Assembly: GCA_002919265.1 (NCBI GenBank)
Contig: PKEY01000088.1
Coordinates: forward strand, 1 to 57,024
DNA: 57,024 nucleotides
From: Hyphomicrobiaceae bacterium
GTDB taxonomy: Bacteria; Pseudomonadota; Alphaproteobacteria; Rhizobiales; Hyphomicrobiaceae
Direction: 5' to 3'
The notes beneath the pieces are model-generated. The model was not told the DNA's origin. It saw nothing but the letters and a program-made list of their open reading frames with translations, and did not search any database. A program made the translations under genes and the position numbers. How positions within the stretch are numbered: position 1 is the first letter of the stretch; each line of letters starts with the position of its first letter. Of the stretch, positions 27,575 through 37,521 are shown piece by piece.

Positions 27575-28570
27575 ATGCGCAAGCCTCGCACGGCTCAAAC
27601 CAAACGGCGACCGGCACCCGTGCAGAAGAGGCCGGCGGGGCCAAGTGTGTCTGCCCAGCGCCACCAACAATCTCAGCCGGCGGAGCCCAAACAGCAACCC
27701 GAGCGCCAGAAGGCTGCGACCAAAGTGGCAGCAGGCCGTCCCCCTCAAACCATGCGCATCGCCAAGGCCATGGCCCGGGCTGGCCTGTGCTCGCGTCGCG
27801 AAGCAGAGCGTTGGATCGCCGAAGGGCGGGTCACGGTCAACGGTGAAGTACTCACCACGCCCGCACGCGACGTTGGCCCCGATGACGTCGTCTTGGTCGA
27901 CGGCAAACCGCTGCCTTCCTTCGAGCCTGTTCAGCTCTGGCGGTACCACAAGCCGCGCGGCTTGGTAACGACCCATCGCGATCCTGAGGGCCGGCCGACC
28001 GTGTTCGAAAACCTTCCGGAAGGGATGCCGCGTGTCATCTCTGTCGGCCGCCTTGACTTCAATTCCGAAGGATTGCTGCTGCTGACCACCGACGGCGCGC
28101 TCGCGCGGTACATGGAGCTTCCATCCACCGGCTGGGTTCGCCGCTATCGCGTGCGCGCCCACGGCAAGATCACCCAAGTCGAGTTGGACAAGCTGAAAGA
28201 CGGCATCGAGGTAGAAGGCGTCCGCTATGGCCCCATCGAGGCCATGCTCGAACGCGTTCAGGGCAGCAACGTCTGGCTTACCGTCGCCCTACGGGAAGGA
28301 AAAAACCGCGAGGTGCGAAAAGTCCTCAAGAGCCTCAACCTCGAGGTCAACCGGCTTATCCGCGTCTCCTATGGGCCGTTTCAGCTTCACGATCTGCAAC
28401 CCGGCGAAGTCGAGCCTGTACGCCGGCGGGTACTGATAGATCAGCTTGGGCCGCGGGTGTCTCGAGAACTTGGCCTCCTCGATGCCAGCGATGACGAGCG
28501 GGTGCGCCGCCGTAGTCGCAAGGCGGAGCGTGCCAGCGCGGCCTCGGAAGCCGAGAGCAACGAGAAATGA
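27575..28570 (+). CDS. rluB: 23S rRNA pseudouridine synthase, RluB/RsuA family
   Basis: A 331-residue RsuA-family synthase that isomerises uridine in rRNA. A basic, Gln/Pro/Arg-rich tail (1-58) precedes an S4 RNA-binding domain (about 60-110, RIAKAMARAGLCSRREAERWI) and the catalytic domain with D161 in GRLDFNSEGLLLLTTDG. Similarity favours RluB (23S position 2605) over RsuA, but this cannot be settled here. Its stop overlaps the rsmD start by 4 bases, so the two rRNA-modifying enzymes are coupled. Confidence 0.9.
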   Translation: MRKPRTAQTKRRPAPVQKRPAGPSVSAQRHQQSQPAEPKQQPERQKAATKVAAGRPPQTMRIAKAMARAGLCSRREAERWIAEGRVTVNGEVLTTPARDVGPDDVVLVDGKPLPSFEPVQLWRYHKPRGLVTTHRDPEGRPTVFENLPEGMPRVISVGRLDFNSEGLLLLTTDGALARYMELPSTGWVRRYRVRAHGKITQVELDKLKDGIEVEGVRYGPIEAMLERVQGSNVWLTVALREGKNREVRKVLKSLNLEVNRLIRVSYGPFQLHDLQPGEVEPVRRRVLIDQLGPRVSRELGLLDASDDERVRRRSRKAERASAASEAESNEK

Positions 28571-29127
28571 GAATTGTTGGTGGTCAGTTTCGCGGGCGCC
28601 CGCTTGCGACCCCCAAGGATGATCGCGTGCGCCCCACGTCGGATCGCGTGCGCGAGGCGGTGTTCAACATCCTGACACACAGCGTACCGGGCTTCACGCT
28701 GGAAGGCGCGAAAGTGCTCGACCTGTTCTCAGGTACTGGTGCGCTCGGCATTGAGGCACTGTCGCGCGGCGCAGTCTTTTGCCTGTTCGTCGAACAGGAT
28801 GCCGAGGCACGCGGCCTCATCCGGCGCAATATCGAAGCGCTCGGGCTTGCGGGCGTAACGCGCGTCTTTCGCCGCGACGCCACGGACCTCGGGCCGGCGG
28901 GAAACCGCAATCATTTCACGCTTCTTTTCGCCGATCCACCTTATGAGCGCGGCCTGGCCGAAAAGGCGCTCGAGTCGGCTGCAGCGGGTGGATGGCTAGC
29001 GCCTGGCGCCATCGCCGTTGTCGAAGAAGCTGAACGAACCACCCTTGTCCTGCCGGCTGCATTTGAGGAAATCGACCGGCGCGTATGGGGCACCACCCAG
29101 GTTGTATTCGCCAGATATGCGGGCTGA
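28567..29127 (+). CDS. rsmD: 16S rRNA (guanine966-N2)-methyltransferase
   Basis: A 186-residue SAM-dependent methyltransferase acting on G966 of 16S rRNA. It has the characteristic start MRIVGGQFRGRPL, the RPTSDRVREAVFNIL segment, the SAM loop VLDLFSGTGALGIEALSRGA, and the catalytic motif ADPPY. The length is normal for the family. The ATGA overlap with rluB shows translational coupling. No anomalies are seen. Confidence 0.95.
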   Translation: MRIVGGQFRGRPLATPKDDRVRPTSDRVREAVFNILTHSVPGFTLEGAKVLDLFSGTGALGIEALSRGAVFCLFVEQDAEARGLIRRNIEALGLAGVTRVFRRDATDLGPAGNRNHFTLLFADPPYERGLAEKALESAAAGGWLAPGAIAVVEEAERTTLVLPAAFEEIDRRVWGTTQVVFARYAG

Positions 29128-29161
29128 TCTCGCTGGCCTTTAGGACTGAAAGCCACCATCA

Positions 29162-30139
29162 ATGCAAAAAGAGACACCTCAACAGCAGGCCGGTCACGGC
29201 GAGCGCATCAGCGGCTGGGTTGAAGCCGGCTTCTACGTCATCGCCATCGCCATTCTGGGCGTAATGAACGCGTTTGCGATCTCGCAGGGCGCCCATCCCA
29301 TTGTCTTCATCCTCTATTCGCTGCTGATCGCTGCTGCCGGCATGCTGTCAGTTACGGGCCTCGGGAACGAGGCTGTCCCGATCATGCTCTCGCCGAGGAG
29401 CTGGATCGTCGGCATTGCAGCAATCCTGGTCGAGATCTGCTACTGCCTCGCGCTCGTGACGCTGTCGCCAGCAGAGGGCACTCTGGTCCTGCGCCTTTCA
29501 ATCCCGATGGCGCTGGTGGTGGGTTGGCTCGTATTTCATCGCAGCCCTGGGCTGGGGGCGTGGATTGGGGCGGGGATCGTCGGAGCAGGCGTAGCAACGC
29601 TTCTCTGGCTGGTCGATCTCAACAGCCAGACGATCGGCCTGTTCTACGGCTTCCTCGCTGCCGCGGCCATCTGCCTGCGTGGCTACGCGAGCGAATTCCA
29701 CCCATGGAACCGCGCCGCCCGCACGGTCATGGCCAAAATGCAGATCACCGGGCTGGTGGTGCTGGTGACGGGGTTTGCGTGTCTGATCCTTGTTGCCGCC
29801 TCAACCGTCCTCGTCGCGAGTGGATACCTGGAACGCAGTAGCTTGTTTGCGGCGCCTTCGGATCTCTGGCACTGGCCGACCCTCGTCATCGCCCTGCTGA
29901 TGGGCGGCCTGCTCTTTACGGCGATGAACTATCTGCAGTTGTCGTCCGTGGTGAAGATCCAGACCGAGAACTTCATCGCCACCAGCGCCTTCATGCCGCT
30001 CGCAGCACTGCTGATGCAGAGCCTGGCCGTATCCGCCGGCATCATCAACACGACGATGTTCGACTGGCGGCTGGTGCCTGGAGGCGTCCTCGTGATTATC
30101 GGCGTGCTGGTGCTGATCGCCTCTCGCGCGAGGCGATAA
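29162..30139 (+). CDS. EamA/DMT-superfamily permease-like protein
   Basis: A 325-residue polytopic membrane protein with about ten hydrophobic segments arranged as two five-helix halves, as in the drug/metabolite transporter superfamily. Family-like stretches include SPAEGTLVLRLSIPMALVVGWLVFHRSPGLGAWIGAGIV in the first half and IQTENFIATSAFMPLAALLMQSLAV in the second. The substrate is unknown. It follows rsmD by 34 bases and ends 2 bases from the convergent mutL stop. Confidence 0.75.
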   Translation: MQKETPQQQAGHGERISGWVEAGFYVIAIAILGVMNAFAISQGAHPIVFILYSLLIAAAGMLSVTGLGNEAVPIMLSPRSWIVGIAAILVEICYCLALVTLSPAEGTLVLRLSIPMALVVGWLVFHRSPGLGAWIGAGIVGAGVATLLWLVDLNSQTIGLFYGFLAAAAICLRGYASEFHPWNRAARTVMAKMQITGLVVLVTGFACLILVAASTVLVASGYLERSSLFAAPSDLWHWPTLVIALLMGGLLFTAMNYLQLSSVVKIQTENFIATSAFMPLAALLMQSLAVSAGIINTTMFDWRLVPGGVLVIIGVLVLIASRARR

Positions 30140-30141
30140 GG

Positions 30142-31956
30142 TCATCGGCGGCCAAACAACCGCTCGATATCGCTCAGGGCCAGCTCGACATAAGTCGGGC
30201 GGCCGTGATTGCATTGGCCGGCAAACGGCGTCGCTTCCATCTCGCGGAGCAGCGCATTCATCTCCGCCGCTGTCAGACGCCGCCCGGCACGCACGCTGCC
30301 GTGGCAAGCCATGGTCGCACAGACGGCCTCCAGCCGCTCCTTGAGGGAGATATGCGTGCCTTCCCGCAGGATGTCCGCAGCAAGATCGCGAATCAATCCT
30401 TGGACATCGGTTTGGCCGAGCAACGCCGGGATTTCGCGCACGGCGACGGCGCCACGCCCAAACCGCTCGAGCACCAAGCCAAACTCCGCGAGTTCGTCCG
30501 CGTGCTCGGCCAACGCCTCGGCCTCATCTTCGCCGACCTCGACAATTTCAGGGATGAGAAGCCCCTGCCGCGCCACGCCGCCGTTCGCCAGCATGGCCTT
30601 CATGCGTTCGTAGACGAGCCGTTCGTGCGCGGCGTGCTGGTCGACGATGATCATCGACGTGCGTGTCTGCGCGATGATGTAGGTCTCGTGGATCTGGCAG
30701 CGCGCGGCACCCAGCGGCCGGTCCAACAAGTCTTGCGGAGCTAGCTCATCGTCGATGTGAACTTCCGCACTCGGCTGGTCGATGGCCGTCAGCGGCGCCT
30801 GAACCGCCTCGGCAAACCCACGCAGGTCCGGCGGCGAAGCTCTGTAGCTCGGAGCGGTATCAAACCTGCGCATGGGAGGCGGCTGTGCCGAAGCCAGGTT
30901 TGCGCTGCGCTCGGCAATCACCTCGATGGCCGCGGCACCGCCGGAGCTGGATGCGCGGTGTCCCGCCTTTTGCAGCGCTTCCATGAGCGCGCGGACGATG
31001 AGTGCACGGACCGCAGCAGGATTGCGAAAGCGCACCTCGGCCTTCGTGGGATGAACATTGACATCGACCTGCCTCGGGTCGAGGTCGATGAATAAGGCGA
31101 GCAGCGGATGGCGACCACGCGGGATGAGATCGGAATAAGCCGCCCGTAAAGCGCCGACGAGCAGCTTGTCCCGCACCGGCCGGCCGTTCACGAAGAGGAA
31201 CTGCTGGCTTGCATCCGGCCGATGCAACGTCGGCAGTCCTGCGAAGCCTGTGAGGCGAATGCCTTCGCGCTCCCCCGCGACCTCTAGGGCATCGTCCACA
31301 AACGTGCGCCCCATGATGTGGCCAAGCCTTTGCAGCAAGCCTCCCGGACCTCCGCTGGTGGGGGGCATACGCAAGGGCGCGCGATCCTCGGTCACGACGA
31401 CGAAACCGACGTCCGGACGGGCCATCGCGAGTCGCTTGACCACATCCATGATCGCCAAGTTCTCGGCGCGGTCGGACCGGAGAAACTTGAGCCGAGCCGG
31501 CGTTGCCGAAAAGAGGTTGCGGACTTCGACCCGAGTACCCGGATTGCCGGCAGCCGGCTGCAGAGGTCGTTTGTGGCCCCGCTCAACCCGCAGTGCATAG
31601 GCTTCGTCGCTGCCGCGCAGGCGCGAGACGATCGTCAGATCAGCGACGGAACCGATGGAAGGCAGCGCCTCGCCCCTGAAGCCCAGCGTTCGAATATCGA
31701 GAAGATCATCGCCGTTGAGCTTGGAGGTGGCGTGCCGCTCGACTGACAGCCGCAAGTCATCAGGGTCCATGCCGATGCCATCATCGGTGACGCGGATCAG
31801 CGATACACCGCCGCCGGACGTTACCACCTCGATCTCGCGGGCCTGGGCATCGATGGCGTTCTCGACCAGCTCCTTCACGACGCTCGCAGGCCGCTCGATC
31901 ACCTCCCCCGCAGCGATGCGGTTGACGGTTTCCGGTGGAAGCTGCCGGATGGCCAT
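30142..31956 (-). CDS. mutL: DNA mismatch repair protein MutL
   Basis: A 604-residue mismatch-repair mediator. The N-terminal GHKL ATPase has [22 protein letters not shown] and [16 protein letters not shown] variable Pro/Ala-rich linker (about residues 330-410) leads to the C-terminal dimerisation domain. This carries [12 protein letters not shown], the endonuclease motif DQHA-x2-E-x4-E, so it is probably a nicking MutL, as expected in bacteria without MutH. A G-rich Shine-Dalgarno lies 5 bases before the ATG. mutS is not in the window. Confidence 0.96.
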   Translation of the reverse strand: MAIRQLPPETVNRIAAGEVIERPASVVKELVENAIDAQAREIEVVTSGGGVSLIRVTDDGIGMDPDDLRLSVERHATSKLNGDDLLDIRTLGFRGEALPSIGSVADLTIVSRLRGSDEAYALRVERGHKRPLQPAAGNPGTRVEVRNLFSATPARLKFLRSDRAENLAIMDVVKRLAMARPDVGFVVVTEDRAPLRMPPTSGGPGGLLQRLGHIMGRTFVDDALEVAGEREGIRLTGFAGLPTLHRPDASQQFLFVNGRPVRDKLLVGALRAAYSDLIPRGRHPLLALFIDLDPRQVDVNVHPTKAEVRFRNPAAVRALIVRALMEALQKAGHRASSSGGAAAIEVIAERSANLASAQPPPMRRFDTAPSYRASPPDLRGFAEAVQAPLTAIDQPSAEVHIDDELAPQDLLDRPLGAARCQIHETYIIAQTRTSMIIVDQHAAHERLVYERMKAMLANGGVARQGLLIPEIVEVGEDEAEALAEHADELAEFGLVLERFGRGAVAVREIPALLGQTDVQGLIRDLAADILREGTHISLKERLEAVCATMACHGSVRAGRRLTAAEMNALLREMEATPFAGQCNHGRPTYVELALSDIERLFGRR

Positions 31957-31993
31957 CGATTCCCCCTCACCGCTCCCTCATGGGTGCGGCCCT

Positions 31994-33337
31994 TTAAAGA
32001 CCTTTCTGCAGGTGTTCGCGCGAAAGCCTTTTGCCGAGCTCAACGGCCGGCTGATCGAACGGATCGATGCCAAGCAAACGGCCAGCAAGGATTGTCTCCA
32101 GCATGAAATGCATGAGCAGCGCACCGAGCGTTCGCTCGTTAAGCTGGTCGATCTCAAAGATGCGTACCGGCCGGCCCGCTTGCAGCAGCGCCTCAGGAAC
32201 GCCGCGGGTCTGCGCGGCAACGAGATCTCCAGCCGTACGCCCGGCCATCTCGTCGAGCCCCGCCATCGCGGCGAGTTCGGCATCGATCTTTGGGCCCACA
32301 CCTTTGGTCGCGAGCCGCAACACCGTGATCAGATGCTCGCGTGGGCCATCCAAGAACAGCTGCAGTTGGCTGTGCTGATCGAGCGGTCCAAGGCACGCAA
32401 TCGGCGTGGTGCCTTCTCCATTCTTGCCTAGGCTTTCCGCCCAGAGCTGCACGTACCAGTGGCCGAACCGCGCGAGCCGGTCCACGTACGGCATCACCAC
32501 GCTGATGCGCACGCCCCGTTCTTTCGCCAGCGCGATGTTCAGGGCTGCGCCCACGGCGGCAGGCAGCTCGGCAGGTGAGCTCGCGGACCGCATCACCGCG
32601 ACGACATCCGCTGCACCGGCCCGCAAGGCTCGAATATCGAGCCCCCGCGCAATGGCTGGCAACAGTCCTACGTTGGTAAGAACGGAGTAGCGACCACCAA
32701 TACCGGTATGGTGATCTAGCATTGGAATGCCGTGCGCTTCGCAAAGTTTCCTCAGACCATTCTTGCGGCCGGGCATTGCCGGCTCCGTCAGCCCAAGGAA
32801 CATTCTCGGAATTTGGTCTGCCAGACCTGCAGCCTTGACAGCTTGCAGTGCCGCGATGGCCTGCACCAGCGTCTCGGGCGTGTTGCCGGATTTTGAAATG
32901 ACCACGAAGCGCGTTGTGGCGAGGTTCAAGCTCTCCAGCGAGCGGCCCAGAGTATCGGGGTCCAGATTGTCGTAGAATCGTGTGCGAGGCCGCCGAAGCT
33001 GCTCTGGATCGGCCACACCCGGAATGCACCACCCCGCAAGCTGCGCCAGGGTCTGCCCACCCAGGCTTGAGCCACCAGTTCCGAAGAACACGATGGTCTC
33101 GGCACCCTCTGACAGGGCCGCCATGGCTTTTTCGGCGGGCGCCAAATCTTCAGTTTCCTCAGGAACTCGGAGAAGTGGCAGGCGACCAGTCTCCCAATCA
33201 CGACGAAGATCGTTCAGGGCCGGAGCCAGCTTCGCGACCCAACGATCGAAATCGGCTCTGCTCAAGCCATGCGATCCGATCGTATCATCGAGAACACCGT
33301 CTACGATCTGCCGGAAGGGGAGTACTGACTGGACCAT
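31994..33337 (-). CDS. pgi: glucose-6-phosphate isomerase
   Basis: A 447-residue phosphoglucose isomerase that interconverts glucose-6-phosphate and fructose-6-phosphate. It is a short bacterial version with the two SIS domains. Phosphate-binding loops are FFGTGGSSLGGQTL and VVISKSGNTPETL; GGRYSVLTNVGLLP and the C-terminal GKRL segment also fit. The ATG at 33337 is chosen over a TTG at 33361. It lies 37 bases upstream of mutL on the same strand. The hexose-phosphate mutarotase at 20164 acts on the same metabolite pool. Confidence 0.94.
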   Translation of the reverse strand: MVQSVLPFRQIVDGVLDDTIGSHGLSRADFDRWVAKLAPALNDLRRDWETGRLPLLRVPEETEDLAPAEKAMAALSEGAETIVFFGTGGSSLGGQTLAQLAGWCIPGVADPEQLRRPRTRFYDNLDPDTLGRSLESLNLATTRFVVISKSGNTPETLVQAIAALQAVKAAGLADQIPRMFLGLTEPAMPGRKNGLRKLCEAHGIPMLDHHTGIGGRYSVLTNVGLLPAIARGLDIRALRAGAADVVAVMRSASSPAELPAAVGAALNIALAKERGVRISVVMPYVDRLARFGHWYVQLWAESLGKNGEGTTPIACLGPLDQHSQLQLFLDGPREHLITVLRLATKGVGPKIDAELAAMAGLDEMAGRTAGDLVAAQTRGVPEALLQAGRPVRIFEIDQLNERTLGALLMHFMLETILAGRLLGIDPFDQPAVELGKRLSREHLQKGL

Positions 33338-33370
33338 GCCGCTCACGTCTCCTCTGTCCAAAACGCAGTC

Positions 33371-33399
33371 GGGGGCCCTCAGTTACACCTGAGTCCCCC
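33371..33399 (-). terminator. hairpin between the M16 genes and pgi
   Basis: On the minus strand, GGGGGACTCAG and CTGAGGGCCCCC pair with a small internal mismatch around a GTGTAA loop. No T-run follows directly. A possible terminator for the M16 peptidase pair. Confidence 0.4.
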
Positions 33400-33427
33400 G
33401 ACCATGCCAAGCATGCGAACCGCGGTT

Positions 33428-34801
33428 TCAGCTGCGGCCCTTCAGATTCTTCGGTTGACCGACCACCGTCGTGATGAGGTTGTCGGTCACAAGAATTCGT
33501 TTTGCGGCCCGTTTCACGTCTTCCAGTGTCACCGCTTGGATCAGCGAGTTCCGCTTCTCCACATAATCCTTCCCCAGCCCGTCCTGCATGATGCCGAGGA
33601 GCTGGTTTGCGATCTTGGCGTTCGTGTCGAACCGCAACGGGTAGGAGCCGATGAGATAGCTCTTGGCGTTGTCGAGCTCCTCCTGGGTCGGACCATCCTT
33701 CGCCATGCGCTCCAGCTCCGCGCGGATCACCTCAAGAGATTGGCCAATCTCCTCGTTTTTCGTGGCAACACCGCCAGCAAATATGGCCGTGTGCTGATAG
33801 GGCTGCAGGTAGCTGTAGACTGAATAGGCGAGGCCGCGCTTTTCGCGTACCTCTTCCATAAGCCGGGAGGAAAACCCGCCGCCGCCCAAGATGTGATTCA
33901 TCACAAAGGCCGGGATGAAATCCGGGTCCTTGCGCGGAATGCCCGCAAGGCCAAATGTCGCCACGGACTGCGGGACTGGCATTTCGATGACCCGCAAGGC
34001 TCCGCCCTTCATGGGCTCGACATAGGGCACCGGGTTCAGGTCGGCTTTCTCGGGAAGATCACCGAAGACTTTATCCAGGATTTTGCCCAGCGTTTCAGCG
34101 TCGATATCACCGACAACGACAACCTTCAGCGTGTCCTTGGCGAATACGCGTCGCCGATAGTTTTCAAGGTCATCGCGCGTGATTTTTGCAATGCTTTCCT
34201 CGGTTCCGGCGGCCGGTCGACCGTAAGGATGGTTCGGAAATGCCGTCTTAAACCATTCACGCGCCGCGACGCGGTCTGGATCCTTTGCGGCATAGGCAAG
34301 TGAAGTAAGAAGCTGACCGCGAATGCGCTCCATCGCATCGGCATCGAAGCGTGGATTGTTGATGGCGAGCCGAAGCAGCTCGACGGCCTCGTCGCGGTTC
34401 TCCGTCAGCGTCTCGAAGCTTCCGTAGAAGGCATCCCGCCCGTCCTCGAAACTCATGCGCATGGCGATCTCTTCCATGCGCTCCTGGAACTCGATGGCCT
34501 TAAGCTCGCCGGCGCCCTCATCCATCATGGCCGTGAGAAAGTTGGCCACGCCCTCCTTGCCGTCAGGATCCTGAGAGTTGCCGCCATCGAAGGCGAACCG
34601 CATCGCAATCAGAGGAACGCTACGTTCCTCAACCAGCCAAGCCTCTATGCCGCCGGGACTTTTTACTGTCTGAATGTTCATTGCTGATGCTGTTGTTGGG
34701 TGAGTTGCACCGGCCCCCAGCAGGAACGCAGCGGCAAGCACAACGACCGTGAGACGCGAGAGAAGAAAGTGAAATAAATCGAATCGATGGGCGCCGGACA
34801 T
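33428..34801 (-). CDS. M16 peptidase, non-zinc partner subunit
   Basis: A 457-residue M16-family protein with an N-terminal signal peptide or anchor (about residues 9-40). The zinc motif HxxEH is absent. The C-terminal domain keeps the Arg/Tyr pair in EVREKRGLAYSVYSYL that completes the active site of the partner. Such pairs form heterodimeric periplasmic peptidases. The ATG at 34801 is chosen because GAGGAG lies 8 bases upstream; a GTG at 34816 would overlap the previous stop. It is directly downstream of the zinc-bearing subunit gene. Confidence 0.9.
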   Translation of the reverse strand: MSGAHRFDLFHFLLSRLTVVVLAAAFLLGAGATHPTTASAMNIQTVKSPGGIEAWLVEERSVPLIAMRFAFDGGNSQDPDGKEGVANFLTAMMDEGAGELKAIEFQERMEEIAMRMSFEDGRDAFYGSFETLTENRDEAVELLRLAINNPRFDADAMERIRGQLLTSLAYAAKDPDRVAAREWFKTAFPNHPYGRPAAGTEESIAKITRDDLENYRRRVFAKDTLKVVVVGDIDAETLGKILDKVFGDLPEKADLNPVPYVEPMKGGALRVIEMPVPQSVATFGLAGIPRKDPDFIPAFVMNHILGGGGFSSRLMEEVREKRGLAYSVYSYLQPYQHTAIFAGGVATKNEEIGQSLEVIRAELERMAKDGPTQEELDNAKSYLIGSYPLRFDTNAKIANQLLGIMQDGLGKDYVEKRNSLIQAVTLEDVKRAAKRILVTDNLITTVVGQPKNLKGRS

Positions 34802-34812
34802 GCGATGTCTCC

Positions 34813-36222
34813 TCACGTACGACGCTCTGATGAGGCTGTATCTGTCTCCTGCACGACATCCGGCGCGACGGGAATAAGAGTGCCCGTTACCGACCGGCGC
34901 GGGTCGAGATAGCGGCGCGCGACCATCTTGATATCGTCGAGCGTGACCTTGGCGATGCGCTCGGGCCAGGCCTCGATGTCCTCAACCGTTCGGCCTACGA
35001 CCAATCCCCACCCGTAGCGGCGCGCCAGGGTGGCCTGATTGTCGCTTTCATACACGTATTCCGCCAGGTAGGCCTTCTTGGCACGGGCGAGTTCGGCCTC
35101 GGTGACACCGTTCTCGATGATGTCGGCCAGAACTTCGTCGATGGCCTTTTCCACGGTCTCAAGCGATACGCCATCGGCAGGAATTGCGTAGACGGCGATC
35201 TTGCCGAAATCCATGCTCGAGCCGCCGTACCATCCGCCTGCTGACGATGCGATTTTGTCGGTTGCCACGAGCTTCTGATAGAGCCGGCTCGTCGCGCCAG
35301 AGCCCGCGATCTTCATAAGAAGATCGAGCGCCTCGGCCTCACCCGGCTTGGCCGTCACGTAGCTGGGCGTCACGTAGTAGCGCTGAACGGACGGCTTGCC
35401 CGCGCGCGGATCCTTGAGCTCGACGCGGCGCGCGGCGCGCTGCTCCGGGTCCATGGGTCGGACCCGCGGCTTGATCTCTGGATTGGCGGGAATTTTTCCG
35501 TAGGTCTCCTCGGCCAGGCGGCGCACCTCTTCCGGCGTCACGTCTCCGGAAACCACAAGAATCGCGTTATTGGGCGCATAATGATGCTTGTAGAAGCTCA
35601 GCGCATCCTCGCGGGTCAGCCGGGCGATTTCATGCTCCCAGCCAATGACGGGAATGCCGTAGGTGTGGGAGTAGTAGAGCACTGCATTCATCTGCTCATC
35701 GAGCACCGCCTGCGGGTTGTTCTCCACGCGCGAGCGGCGCTCTTCGAGAATAACGTCGCGTTCAGTTAGCACCTCGTGCTCGGTGAGCCGCAGGTTGACC
35801 ATGCGGTCGGCTTCCATGGCCATGACCTCACCGAGACGGTCTTTATGGATGCGCTGGAAGTAGGCCGTGGCGTCCTGGCTGGTGAAGGCGTTGTCCTGCC
35901 CGCCCATGCGCGACACGATGCGTGAAAACTCGCCCGACGCGATCTTTTCGGTGGACTTGAACATCAGGTGCTCGAGGAAGTGGGCAATGCCCGACTTCCC
36001 GCGGGGCTCATCGGCCGCGCCGACGCGGTACCACACCATGTGCGTCACGACAGGTGCCCGATGATCGGGAATGACCACCACCTGCATGCCGTTGGAGAGG
36101 GTGAACTCCGTGGCCCGCCGTTCAGTGGTTTTTGCCAAGGAAGGAAGCTGAGCAAACGCCAACATCATCATGAACGCCAAGAAGGTGGAAGCCAAGGATG
36201 AGACCCGAACGCGTCTAAGCAT
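34813..36222 (-). CDS. M16 zinc metallopeptidase, catalytic subunit
   Basis: A 469-residue M16B peptidase with a signal peptide (about residues 1-30). The inverted zinc motif HFLEH is in SGIAHFLEHLMFKST, and the distal glutamate is in TERDVILEERRSRVEN, so the metal site is complete. It probably acts in the periplasm on peptides or misfolded fragments, together with the downstream partner. The ATG at 36222 has AAGGGA 7 bases upstream. It lies behind the ileS-lspA-lipoprotein genes, separated by a hairpin. Confidence 0.92.
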   Translation of the reverse strand: MLRRVRVSSLASTFLAFMMMLAFAQLPSLAKTTERRATEFTLSNGMQVVVIPDHRAPVVTHMVWYRVGAADEPRGKSGIAHFLEHLMFKSTEKIASGEFSRIVSRMGGQDNAFTSQDATAYFQRIHKDRLGEVMAMEADRMVNLRLTEHEVLTERDVILEERRSRVENNPQAVLDEQMNAVLYYSHTYGIPVIGWEHEIARLTREDALSFYKHHYAPNNAILVVSGDVTPEEVRRLAEETYGKIPANPEIKPRVRPMDPEQRAARRVELKDPRAGKPSVQRYYVTPSYVTAKPGEAEALDLLMKIAGSGATSRLYQKLVATDKIASSAGGWYGGSSMDFGKIAVYAIPADGVSLETVEKAIDEVLADIIENGVTEAELARAKKAYLAEYVYESDNQATLARRYGWGLVVGRTVEDIEAWPERIAKVTLDDIKMVARRYLDPRRSVTGTLIPVAPDVVQETDTASSERRT

Positions 36223-36380
36223 ACTGTGTCCCTTATGCACTGGCGCGGTCCCGGTAGGGGGAGGGAAAGGCAGAGATTAACGGCGAGCCAGACGCGTACG
36301 TCAGCCCAAGTGATTGCCCTTCTCCGACGTTATGTCGGTGTTCAAGCCAGTGTTGTCAAACGGTGCTGTAGTCAAAGATT

Positions 36381-36404
36381 AAGCGGCACAAACACGTGCC
36401 GCTT
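36381..36404 (-). terminator. hairpin between the lipoprotein gene and the M16 operon
   Basis: On the minus strand AAGCGGCAC pairs perfectly with GTGCCGCTT around a six-base loop and is followed by AATCTTTG. A probable terminator of the ileS-lspA-lipoprotein run. The remaining bases of 36223-36494 show no gene. Confidence 0.6.
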
Positions 36405-36494
36405 TCCTGTGCATGTCGCAATCCGCACCAGCGATTGCGGCGGCGCACACAAGACACACTATCCCTACAACCTATGCAAGAGCTGCAGGATGAT

Positions 36495-36947
36495 TCACTG
36501 CCGCGTCGTGATGTCCTTGCCAGTCAGGTTACGCAGAATCGACGGATTGCACGGCCCCTTCGGCCCCGTGATCTGTACATCCGGTTGCCCGGAGGCACGA
36601 GCCTTCCACAACGCTTCGCGGCAGTAATCCTGATGTCGGCGCTCCAACTCCTCGGCCGCGGCAATCCTGCTCTGCTCGGGGTCAGTCGGCCAGGCTTCTC
36701 CCGGCGGCGGCGCGGCAACATCGGTTTCAGACGGCGGCGGCAGCCTCTGGGTATCCGGCGGCAGAACGATTCCGGCGCGCGGCGGTAGCTTGGGCTCCTC
36801 GTAGCTCTTGTTGTTATTGAGGCCCATTGCCTCGAAGATGGCGCCGTTGAATTGGACGTCATCGAAGCCGCAGCCCGCAAGTGCCGAGGATGCCAGCGCG
36901 GCGCCGAGCACCAGCGCAATCCGCTTCTGACGACGCATCCAGTTCAT
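36495..36947 (-). CDS. putative lipoprotein of unknown function
   Basis: A 150-residue protein with a basic N-terminus, a hydrophobic segment and a lipobox LAGC (about residues 24-27), so it is probably a lipidated outer- or inner-membrane protein. The mature part begins GFDDVQFNGAIFEAMGLNNN and then becomes Pro-rich (LPPRAGIVLPPDTQRLPPP). Two cysteines lie near the C-terminus. The function is unknown. Its place between lspA and an M16 peptidase pair is typical of Hyphomicrobiales. The ATG at 36947 is set by the signal sequence. Confidence 0.8.
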   Translation of the reverse strand: MNWMRRQKRIALVLGAALASSALAGCGFDDVQFNGAIFEAMGLNNNKSYEEPKLPPRAGIVLPPDTQRLPPPSETDVAAPPPGEAWPTDPEQSRIAAAEELERRHQDYCREALWKARASGQPDVQITGPKGPCNPSILRNLTGKDITTRQ

Positions 36948-36999
36948 GAGCGGCCCCCGATGGAGTTCCCGTAAGGGAGAATCGTTTCTCCCCGGATCT

Positions 37000-37518
37000 T
37001 TATGGACCATTTGCGGCGCGATTGCGACTCGAAGTGAGTGCGTCGAATAGCAAACCGGCCACACCGGCCACGATCGCGACGTCAGCAATGTTGAACACGT
37101 ACCAGGAGTATCCGAAGGCGTGGAGCAGAAAGAAATCGGCCACGCCTCCGAGATGCAGGCGATCTATGGCATTTCCGATGGCGCCGCCGATGAGAAGTCC
37201 GACGCTCGTGGCGGTGAGCCCATTCATCTCTCCCCGCGCGAGCCAGACGGCGAGAGCCACCGCCACGAGAAAGGCGAAAGCCGCCAGGACGCCTTGCCCG
37301 ATGAAACCGGCGCCCAGGCCGTAGCTGATGCCGGTGTTCTTCACATAAACAAGGTCGAAGAACGGCAGCACACTGACCCGTCCCTTCTCCTCGATGCGAT
37401 AGACGCTGAGCATCCACCACTTGTGGAGCTGGTCCACGATCAGCGTGACAAATGCCACCGTCAGGCCAAGACGCGAGTATGGCCCCCACAACCAGCCGGG
37501 CTTCGCGTCAGGCGGCAT
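37000..37518 (-). CDS. lspA: lipoprotein signal peptidase (signal peptidase II)
   Basis: A 172-residue inner-membrane aspartic protease that removes signal peptides from prolipoproteins. Four membrane segments are visible. The catalytic aspartates are D119 in GNAIDRLHLGGVADFF and D146 in FNIADVAIVAG, and KNTGISYGL is conserved. It starts 3 bases after the ileS stop, the common ileS-lspA arrangement, and precedes a lipoprotein gene. Confidence 0.96.
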   Translation of the reverse strand: MPPDAKPGWLWGPYSRLGLTVAFVTLIVDQLHKWWMLSVYRIEEKGRVSVLPFFDLVYVKNTGISYGLGAGFIGQGVLAAFAFLVAVALAVWLARGEMNGLTATSVGLLIGGAIGNAIDRLHLGGVADFFLLHAFGYSWYVFNIADVAIVAGVAGLLFDALTSSRNRAANGP

Positions 37519-37521
37519 GAT

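Noticed and set aside
27551..28177. Long N-terminal extension of tadA
   Set aside because: The extension overlaps rluB antisense and is unlike any TadA. The start at 27538 has a ribosome site.
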